This document shows, piece by piece, positions 1 through 5,201 of a DNA stretch of 6,339 bases. A program made the position numbers and the translations under genes. Positions within the stretch are counted from its first letter, which is position 1. Every line of letters starts with the position of its first letter. The notes beneath the pieces were generated by a model, which saw only the letters and a list, made by a program, of their open reading frames with translations, was not told the origin of the DNA and ran no database searches. The DNA comes from Maribacter sp. Lineage in GTDB: Bacteria; Bacteroidota; Bacteroidia; Flavobacteriales; Flavobacteriaceae. The DNA is taken from assembly GCA_030730545.1 (NCBI GenBank), contig JANQUX010000215.1, forward strand, positions 1 through 6,339. The letters run 5' to 3'.

Positions 1-735
1 AAATCCTTTCCGGGTGGTAAGCAAGAAATAAAGCGGTTGTTGTCTAACCTTGGTAAAATATCATATGAAGAGAAAGTAGTGGCGTTCGTATTTGCATTAA
101 CGGCATTTTGTTGGATCACACGTTCATTTTTACTAGAAAGAATATTACCCAAATTGGATGATACTATTATCGTTATATTTTTCTCTATTGTGTTGTTTTT
201 GATTCCGTCGAAGAAAAAAGGAGAGCAACTCATTAATTGGGAAGAAGCCGTAAAAATGCCATGGGGTATTATACTTTTATTTGGCGGCGGTATGGCTCTC
301 GCCAAAGGTTTTGAAGATAGTGGCTTAGCAACATGGATCGGTAGTCAAATGACCAATTTATCAGGTTTGCCGATAATTGTTTTAATATTGGTATTGATAA
401 CGGCGGTAAATTTTTTAACAGAAATAACTTCCAATCTGGCAACTACCGCAATGTTATTGCCTGTGTTGGCACCAATGGCACTAACCATAGATGTTCACCC
501 TTTTGTATTAATGGTGGGCGCAGCGGTCGCGGCATCATGTGCTTTTATGTTACCGGTAGCCACACCACCTAATGCCGTAGTCTTTGGCTCTGGTTACTTG
601 AGAATTCCTGATATGGTGAGCAAAGGATTCTTTATGAATATTATTTCTATTATTATATTAACCTTTTTCGTATATTTTGTACTCCCAGAACTATGGGGTG
701 TAACCATAAATAGTTTCCCCGATAAATTTAAATAA
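1..735 (+). CDS. SLC13/DASS-family anion:sodium symporter, C-terminal part (5' end outside window)
   Basis: This is the C-terminal 244 residues of an inner-membrane secondary transporter of the divalent anion:sodium symporter family (SLC13, DASS; VcINDY relatives). The frame is open from base 1, so the gene starts upstream, and the TTG at 37 is not a credible start. Visible hallmarks are a membrane segment ending in LLFGGGMALAKGFEDSGL (about 271-327), the second sodium/substrate signature TEITSNLATT (418-447), and the family motif CAFMLPVATPPNAVVFGSG (538-594), followed by a last hydrophobic helix. The signature reads Ser-Asn-Leu where VcINDY has Ser-Asn-Thr; mammalian relatives also vary at the third position. 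Family members carry C4-dicarboxylates, citrate or sulfate with sodium, and the substrate cannot be read from this part. The stop abuts the glycerate kinase ATG, which indicates one operon and hints at an organic-acid substrate. The family call is strong; the substrate is open. Confidence 0.93.
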   Translation, partial: KSFPGGKQEIKRLLSNLGKISYEEKVVAFVFALTAFCWITRSFLLERILPKLDDTIIVIFFSIVLFLIPSKKKGEQLINWEEAVKMPWGIILLFGGGMALAKGFEDSGLATWIGSQMTNLSGLPIIVLILVLITAVNFLTEITSNLATTAMLLPVLAPMALTIDVHPFVLMVGAAVAASCAFMLPVATPPNAVVFGSGYLRIPDMVSKGFFMNIISIIILTFFVYFVLPELWGVTINSFPDKFK

Positions 736-768
736 ATGAAACTATTACTCATTCCAGATAAATTTAAA
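721..768 (+). repeat. 12-bp direct repeat across the symporter/glycerate kinase junction
   Basis: GATAAATTTAAA occurs at 721-732, as the last four codons of the symporter, and again at 757-768, as codons 8-11 of the glycerate kinase. The copies are exactly 36 bp apart, so both are read in the same frame and both encode Pro-Asp-Lys-Phe-Lys with the preceding codon (CCC or CCA). In the kinase this peptide is a conserved family motif. In the symporter it is the extreme C-terminus. Confidence 0.8.
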
Positions 769-1863
769 GGGTCTCTAACTAGTGAAGCTTTTACAAAAGC
801 TTTTATTTCGGGAGTAGAGAAATCAGGTATTTCTTTTACTTCTCATTTCATAAAAGCATCAGACGGCGGTGATGGTTTTATGAGTGCCGTTGCAAGTTAT
901 AGACCATGCATTGCTATGCAGGTAATTAGTGAAAATCCGTTAGGCAAGTTAATTCAATCGTACTATCTGTATAACCAAAAAACAAAGTCTGCTTACGTAG
1001 AATTGGCAAATACTTCGGGTATGGAACTGTTGAAGCCCGAAGAGCGAAACCCTATGTTGACCTCTACATATGGTACAGGTTTACAAATTAAAGATGCTAT
1101 CGATAAAGGTGTTGAACATGTTTTTATAGGTCTTGGCGGTAGTGCCACAAATGATGGTGGTATAGGCATTGCACAAGCTTTAGGTTATGTTTTTTTAAAT
1201 GAAAATAATGAAGAGTTGGCGCCTATAGGTGCTAGTTTGCAATTAATTAAAAAAATCGATGACACCGGTGTAACCGATGCTATTAAGAAGGTGAAATTCT
1301 ATGCGGTTAATGATGTTACCAACCCATTATTCGGCGAAAATGGAGCATCTTATGTGTACGCCAAACAAAAGGGTGCAACAGATTTTATTATCGAAGACCT
1401 GGACAAAGGACTCAGGAATTTAAATATGCAGGTATCTAAAAAGTATAATGTTAATAATGGTGAATTACCGGGTGCTGGTGCGGCAGGAGGAACAGCCTTT
1501 GGATTAAAATCTTTTTTTGACGCAGAAATGTTCAGCGGAATAGATTTTATTTTAGAATTATCGGGAGTTCATAAATTATTGGCCAGAGAAAAGTTTGACT
1601 ATATCATTACAGGTGAAGGAAGAATTGACGAACAAACATTGAACGGTAAATTATTACAAGGCATACTCAATTTGGGTAAAAAATACCATTTGCCTGTAAT
1701 TGCTATTTGTGGAATATTAGAGATTTCTAAAGACGCCTTACTAGACAGAGGTATTTTTGATGTATTTGAAATTCAAGATAACAGTAAAGATCTTGAATAT
1801 AATATGAAGCACGCAGCGCTGCTTTTAGCTACAAAAACAGCTGATTATTTTAGTGTAAAGTGA
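736..1863 (+). CDS. Glycerate kinase (GarK/GlxK family)
   Basis: A complete cytoplasmic kinase of 375 residues, the usual length for the GarK/GlxK-type glycerate kinase family (Pfam Gly_kinase). It phosphorylates D-glycerate with ATP; E. coli family members are reported to give 2-phosphoglycerate, although older annotations say 3-phosphoglycerate. Motifs in order are the N-terminal PDKFKGSL (residues 7-14), DGGDG (43-47), ELANTSGMELL (89-99), the glycine-rich GLGGSATNDGG (132-142), DVTNPLFGENGA (193-204), PGAGAAGGTAFGL (245-257) and ITGEGRIDEQTLNGK (291-305). All blocks are intact, with no truncation or frameshift. The ATG at 736 is chosen because it gives the canonical N-terminus. It follows the symporter's TAA with no spacer and no clear Shine-Dalgarno sequence, so translation is probably coupled. 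The product would enter lower glycolysis/gluconeogenesis close to the phosphoenolpyruvate made by PckA downstream. The symbol is left blank because garK and glxK cannot be told apart here. Confidence 0.96.
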   Translation: MKLLLIPDKFKGSLTSEAFTKAFISGVEKSGISFTSHFIKASDGGDGFMSAVASYRPCIAMQVISENPLGKLIQSYYLYNQKTKSAYVELANTSGMELLKPEERNPMLTSTYGTGLQIKDAIDKGVEHVFIGLGGSATNDGGIGIAQALGYVFLNENNEELAPIGASLQLIKKIDDTGVTDAIKKVKFYAVNDVTNPLFGENGASYVYAKQKGATDFIIEDLDKGLRNLNMQVSKKYNVNNGELPGAGAAGGTAFGLKSFFDAEMFSGIDFILELSGVHKLLAREKFDYIITGEGRIDEQTLNGKLLQGILNLGKKYHLPVIAICGILEISKDALLDRGIFDVFEIQDNSKDLEYNMKHAALLLATKTADYFSVK

Positions 1864-2120
1864 AAATATGGCTTTAAAAAATGACCTGTATTTTTAATTA
1901 TTTCTTAAAATTATACGCACAAAATAACAATAATGTATTTAAAATGCGTTATTTCTTTATAATGTGTATTAAAAGGAATAAAGTGCCTGCGAAAACATTT
2001 CATTTTGCATGATTCTTTGATTGAATTCGTATTTCGACGAGAAATGGCACTAATTGAGCTCTGAAAATCAGTGGTTCAGCTTTTATTTTTTTAGTTTTAC
2101 ACGAACAAATTTTCTAAAGC
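1864..2120. other. Intergenic spacer / pckA leader without a convincing gene
   Basis: This 257-bp A/T-rich spacer lies between the glycerate kinase stop and the pckA start, and must hold the pckA promoter unless pckA is read through from upstream. No clear Bacteroidota promoter (TTG, then about 17-23 bp, then TAnnTTTG) could be fixed. TATAAT at 1958-1963 and TAGTTTTA at 2092-2099 resemble -10/-7 elements, but neither has a matching upstream TTG. Weak stem-loops are AAATAAC (1922-1928) with GTTATTT (1948-1954), TGC-AAAA (1988-1995) with TTTTGCA (2003-2009), TCGT (2027-2030) with ACGA (2037-2040), and the T-tract hairpin listed separately. No strong terminator directly follows the kinase gene. 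The only small frames are very short (at most about 22 codons) and unsupported. Confidence 0.6.
2057..2092 (+). terminator. Weak hairpin plus T-tract in the pckA leader (possible terminator or attenuator)
   Basis: AGCT-c-TGAA (2057-2065) can pair with TTCAGCT (2075-2081), leaving one bulged C and a 9-nt loop. A T-rich run follows at 2081-2091, broken only by one A. This is the layout of a weak intrinsic terminator and it ends about 29 bases before the pckA ATG. Two other short pairings compete for the same bases: CTGA (2061-2064) with TCAG (2068-2071), and CACT (2048-2051) with AGTG (2070-2073). It could end the symporter/kinase transcript late, attenuate pckA, or be chance in A/T-rich DNA. 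The stem is short, so confidence is low. Confidence 0.3.
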
Positions 2121-3737
2121 ATGAAAAGCTCAATGACAAATGCGAATACCATATCCCTAAAAAATTACGGGATTACACACGCCAATTTTCATTATCAAGA
2201 AACACCTGAACAACTTCAGAAAGCCACTCTAGAAATGGATATGGGAGTTGAAACAAGCAATGGAACACTTGCTGTTAATACAGGCGAATTTACTGGTAGA
2301 TCACCTATGGATCGATTTATCGTGAAAGATGATATTACAAAAGATAAGGTCTGGTGGGGAAATATTAATATTCCATTTGAAAAGGATAAATTCGATGCAT
2401 TATACACAAAGGTAATTTCGTATTTAAACGAAAAGGAACTTTTTGTTAGAGATAGCTATGCATGTGCAGACGAAGATTATAAACTGAATATTAGGGTCAT
2501 TAATGAATATCCTTGGTCTAATATGTTCGCTTATAATATGTTTTTACGCCCTACGGAGGAAGAATTAAAAGATTTCACTCCTGAATGGACGGTAATTAAT
2601 GCGCCAGGTTTTATGGCCGATGCAGAGGTAGACGGTACAAGACAACATAATTTTGCAATCTTAAACTTTACCGATAAAATAGCTTTGATCGGTGGAACCG
2701 GATATACTGGGGAAATCAAAAAAGGAATTTTCTCTGCATTGAACTTTATTTTACCAGTTTACAAAGAGACATTGCCAATGCACTGTTCTTCTAATATTGG
2801 TAAAGATGGCGATACCGCAATCTTTTTCGGATTGTCTGGAACAGGAAAAACAACCTTATCAACAGATCCTAATAGAAAACTTATAGGAGATGATGAACAC
2901 GGTTGGACGAGTAGAAACACCGTTTTCAATTTTGAAGGTGGTTGCTATGCAAAGGTTATTAATTTATCTGAAGAGCAAGAACCTGAAATTTACGGTGCTA
3001 TCAAGCCAGGTGCTATTTTAGAAAATGTTGTATTAGATGACCAAGGTAATGTTGATTTTGCCGATACGTCAATAACACAAAATACAAGGGTTAGTTACCC
3101 AATTCACCATATCGATAATATTCAGCAGCCATCTATTGGTAAGAATGTAAAAAATATATTCTTTTTAACTGCCGATGCCTTTGGTGTACTGCCTCCGATA
3201 TCTAAGCTTACTCCTAGTCAGGCTGCATATCACTTTATCTCTGGTTATACTGCTAAGGTTGCTGGTACTGAAGCTGGTGTTGTAGAACCGGTACCATCAT
3301 TCTCTGCATGTTTTGGTGCGCCATTTATGCCATTGCACCCAACAAAGTATGCTGAAATGTTGAGTAAGAAGATGAAAGAATCGGGTGTAGATGTATGGCT
3401 TGTAAATACAGGTTGGACAGGCGGCCCATACGGAATCGGAACTCGAATGAAATTAAAGTATACTAGAGCAATGATCACAGCTGCCTTAAACGGCGATTTA
3501 GGCTTGTATTCGTACGATAAGTATCATATTCACTCCGTATTCGGTGTAGCACAACCTAGAGAGTGTCCGGGTGTACCAACATCGGTATTGAGTCCGAGAT
3601 CAACTTGGAACGATGATGAGAAATATTATACCACTGCATTTAAATTAACAAATGCCTTTAGGGAAAACTTCAAGAAATTTGAAAGTTATGCCAGTGAAGA
3701 AATCAGAAGAGGCGGACCACAACGGTACGCATTTTAA
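2121..3737 (+). CDS. pckA: ATP-dependent phosphoenolpyruvate carboxykinase
   Basis: A complete 538-residue cytosolic enzyme, the normal size for ATP-type PEPCK (EC 4.1.1.49). It converts oxaloacetate and ATP to phosphoenolpyruvate, CO2 and ADP, the first committed step of gluconeogenesis. Visible motifs are NTGEFTGRSPMDRF with the substrate arginine Arg60, GTGYTGEIKKG with Tyr195 and Lys200/Lys201, MHCSSNIG with metal ligand His221, the kinase-1a P-loop GLSGTGKTTLS (237-247, Lys243), the kinase-2 metal site IGDDEHGW (Asp257/Asp258), NTRVSYP with Arg323, and the nucleotide-site region NTGWTGGPYGIGTRM (429-443). Every expected catalytic residue is present when matched to E. coli PckA. The lack of GTP-type features and the P-loop form support ATP use. 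ATG 2121 is used; an in-frame ATG at 2133 would shorten the protein by four residues and cannot be excluded, as neither has a good Shine-Dalgarno sequence. The gene has its own 257-bp leader and a strong terminator 6 bp after the stop. Confidence 0.98.
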   Translation: MKSSMTNANTISLKNYGITHANFHYQETPEQLQKATLEMDMGVETSNGTLAVNTGEFTGRSPMDRFIVKDDITKDKVWWGNINIPFEKDKFDALYTKVISYLNEKELFVRDSYACADEDYKLNIRVINEYPWSNMFAYNMFLRPTEEELKDFTPEWTVINAPGFMADAEVDGTRQHNFAILNFTDKIALIGGTGYTGEIKKGIFSALNFILPVYKETLPMHCSSNIGKDGDTAIFFGLSGTGKTTLSTDPNRKLIGDDEHGWTSRNTVFNFEGGCYAKVINLSEEQEPEIYGAIKPGAILENVVLDDQGNVDFADTSITQNTRVSYPIHHIDNIQQPSIGKNVKNIFFLTADAFGVLPPISKLTPSQAAYHFISGYTAKVAGTEAGVVEPVPSFSACFGAPFMPLHPTKYAEMLSKKMKESGVDVWLVNTGWTGGPYGIGTRMKLKYTRAMITAALNGDLGLYSYDKYHIHSVFGVAQPRECPGVPTSVLSPRSTWNDDEKYYTTAFKLTNAFRENFKKFESYASEEIRRGGPQRYAF

Positions 3738-3743
3738 GACAAT

Positions 3744-3774
3744 AAAAAAAGCCTTGCATTGCAAGGCTTTTTTT
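3744..3774. terminator. Bidirectional intrinsic terminator between convergent pckA and hemD
   Basis: GCCTTGC (3751-3757) pairs perfectly with GCAAGGC (3761-3767) around the 3-nt loop ATT. Seven A's (3744-3750) and seven T's (3768-3774) flank it and extend the pairing to 14 bp. Read on either strand this is a GC-rich stem followed by a U-tract, so it can stop transcription from pckA (stop at 3737) and from hemD (stop at 3796, about 22 bp away). No other strong terminator was seen in the window. Confidence 0.93.
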
Positions 3775-3795
3775 ATGAAGTTATTTTGGAGTGTA

Positions 3796-4539
3796 TTATT
3801 TATTTACGCTCATAATATATTTCTGTAACGCCATCGTCATAGAAGGTGTCTCAGGTGTAGGTGCTTTGATATCAATTCGCAAGCCAGCATCTGTTGCCGC
3901 ATCTACGGTAGAGTTTCCGAAAACAGCTATTCTAGTTTCCTTTTGATCGAAATCTGGAAAGTTCTGCAATAAAGATTCGATCCCAGACGGACTAAAAAAT
4001 ACCAAAATGTCATAGTACACATTTCTTAAATCTGAAAGATCGCTAATTACAGTTTTGTAAAAAATAGCTCTTTTCCAATTGATACTTAAAGAATCTAAAG
4101 TATCAGGTACATCTGGCTTAAGTACATCTGAAGAAGGAAGTAAGAATTTTTCATCCTTATATTTCTTGATCAACGGCACTAAATCTGTGAATAATCTTTT
4201 TCCTACGTAGATCTTACGTTTTCTGTAAACTACATATTTTTGAAGGTAATAGGCAACCGCTTCAGACTGGCAGAAGTATTTCATAGAATCTGGTACTTTA
4301 AAACGCATTTCGTCTGCGATTCTAAAGAAATGGTCTACTGCGTTTCTGCTGGTTAAGATAATTGCAGTAAAATCATTCAAATCTATCTTTTGTTGGCGCA
4401 CTGTTTTTGCATCAACTCCTTCTACATGAATAAAAGGTCTGAAATCAACCTTTACTTTCTCTTTGTCGATAAGCTTGGAATAGGGGGAATTTTCCATTTT
4501 TGGCTCAGGTTGAGAGACTAAAATCGTTTTTACTTTCAT
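3796..4539 (-). CDS. hemD: Uroporphyrinogen-III synthase (HEM4 family)
   Basis: A 247-residue cytosolic enzyme that cyclises hydroxymethylbilane, with inversion of ring D, to uroporphyrinogen III, the branch-point tetrapyrrole for heme, siroheme and cobalamin (EC 4.2.1.75). The HEM4 fold has two similar alpha/beta domains. Their family motifs are visible as VSQPEPKMENSPY (residues 8-20), AIILTSRNAVDHFF (59-72), FFSPSGIESLLQNFP (181-195) and AVFGNSTVDAATDAGL (205-220) leading into APTPETPSM (226-234). The frame stays open upstream to an ATG at 4668, but that 43-residue extension lies over the DUF4271 coding end. ATG 4539 gives MKVKTILVSQPEP, the usual start of this family in the group, and lies 8 bp after the DUF4271 stop. 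No Shine-Dalgarno sequence is evident, so coupling to DUF4271 is likely. HemD sequences diverge widely, but the active-site loop motifs and length fit well. Confidence 0.93.
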   Translation of the reverse strand: MKVKTILVSQPEPKMENSPYSKLIDKEKVKVDFRPFIHVEGVDAKTVRQQKIDLNDFTAIILTSRNAVDHFFRIADEMRFKVPDSMKYFCQSEAVAYYLQKYVVYRKRKIYVGKRLFTDLVPLIKKYKDEKFLLPSSDVLKPDVPDTLDSLSINWKRAIFYKTVISDLSDLRNVYYDILVFFSPSGIESLLQNFPDFDQKETRIAVFGNSTVDAATDAGLRIDIKAPTPETPSMTMALQKYIMSVNK

Positions 4540-4547
4540 ACGCTGCA

Positions 4548-5201
4548 CTATTTTAGAAAGCTTCCCATAATAAGTAAGGGTGCAATTTCGAGTGCGCAAA
4601 GGTACAAAATAAAATAGAAAAAATAGGAGCTTATGAATTTTTGATAATTCCTTAATACTGTTACCCAACCAATTATATTGATAACGAAAAATAGGATTAG
4701 TGCAATAATGATTAAGATTTTCGAGTCAATAAAGACATAAGCTAAAAATACATTGGCAATAAAAAGAACAATGCCTGCATAATTAAGGTAGGTTAGCTTC
4801 TTAAAAATCAACTCATTAAAGATGTTGTAAGAGTTAAATATGAATCCGTTAAAAAGCTGCGACATGGTTTTCGCAGTAATAAATAAGAAAACACCTGCAA
4901 GCAATAATGGAAAAATGTAAGGATTTTTTGCCTCGGTAGGGTTGAAATAACTACGCCAAATAAAAAAAATAAATAAAGTGGTGTTTATAATTTGAAACAC
5001 ACTCATTAGAAAATGAAACCAATTGAACAGTTTTTCTTTCTTCGTGTACATGGTAATGTACTTATTATTAAACGGAAGAATCATGAAATTGAAAAAACGC
5101 GGATAATAGATGCTTTTGGCAATTAATGGAAATATAAGACTCACCATAAGAGTTATGGTGATCCAATCGGTTTGCCCCAATGTTCTTGCAATAGGTTCCA
5201 T
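4548..5201 (-). CDS. DUF4271 six-helix inner-membrane protein, function unknown
   Basis: A 217-residue integral membrane protein that I recognise as the Bacteroidota family DUF4271; its function is not known. About six hydrophobic segments are visible, near residues 12-30, 62-82, 96-112, 138-158, 160-182 and 192-213. Family landmarks include the aromatic KKEKLFNWFHFLMSVFQ (54-70) between the first two helices and the C-terminal FFYFILYLCALEIAPLL (194-210), where Cys202, Glu205 and Pro208 sit in an otherwise hydrophobic helix. There is no signal peptide or recognisable enzyme motif. The ATG overlaps the stop of the upstream glycosyltransferase by one base (TAATG, minus strand), and hemD starts 8 bp after its stop, so all three are probably co-translated. 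Pairing with hemD makes a role near tetrapyrrole or heme metabolism thinkable, but nothing in the sequence proves it. Confidence 0.88.
   Translation of the reverse strand: MEPIARTLGQTDWITITLMVSLIFPLIAKSIYYPRFFNFMILPFNNKYITMYTKKEKLFNWFHFLMSVFQIINTTLFIFFIWRSYFNPTEAKNPYIFPLLLAGVFLFITAKTMSQLFNGFIFNSYNIFNELIFKKLTYLNYAGIVLFIANVFLAYVFIDSKILIIIALILFFVINIIGWVTVLRNYQKFISSYFFYFILYLCALEIAPLLIMGSFLK

Noticed and set aside
37..735. Start of the symporter at TTG 37
   Set aside because: The frame is open to base 1 and the family is about twice this length, so the gene simply begins outside the window.
1921..1954. AAATAAC/GTTATTT inverted repeat as a terminator for the glycerate kinase
   Set aside because: The stem is only 7 bp of mostly A/T with a 19-nt loop and no clean T-run after it.
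1958..1963. TATAAT as the pckA promoter -10 box
   Set aside because: No suitably spaced upstream TTG or TTGACA-like element, and Bacteroidota promoters use a different -7 consensus; such hexamers are frequent in A/T-rich DNA.
1944..2012. 22-codon plus-strand frame starting ATG in the pckA leader
   Set aside because: Very short, with no Shine-Dalgarno sequence and no recognisable peptide; such frames are expected by chance. It could be revisited if ribosome profiling showed a leader peptide.
2216..2407. Minus-strand open frame inside pckA
   Set aside because: Antisense shadow of a strongly conserved gene, with no recognisable protein family.
2531..2719. Minus-strand open frame inside pckA
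   Set aside because: Antisense shadow of pckA with no independent coding evidence.
3245..3478. Minus-strand open frame inside pckA
   Set aside because: Antisense shadow of the conserved C-terminal part of pckA.
4540..4668. N-terminal extension of hemD by 43 residues to an ATG at 4668
   Set aside because: It overlaps the well-supported C-terminal coding of the DUF4271 gene in another frame, and the internal ATG at 4539 gives the family's usual N-terminus with an 8-bp intergenic gap.
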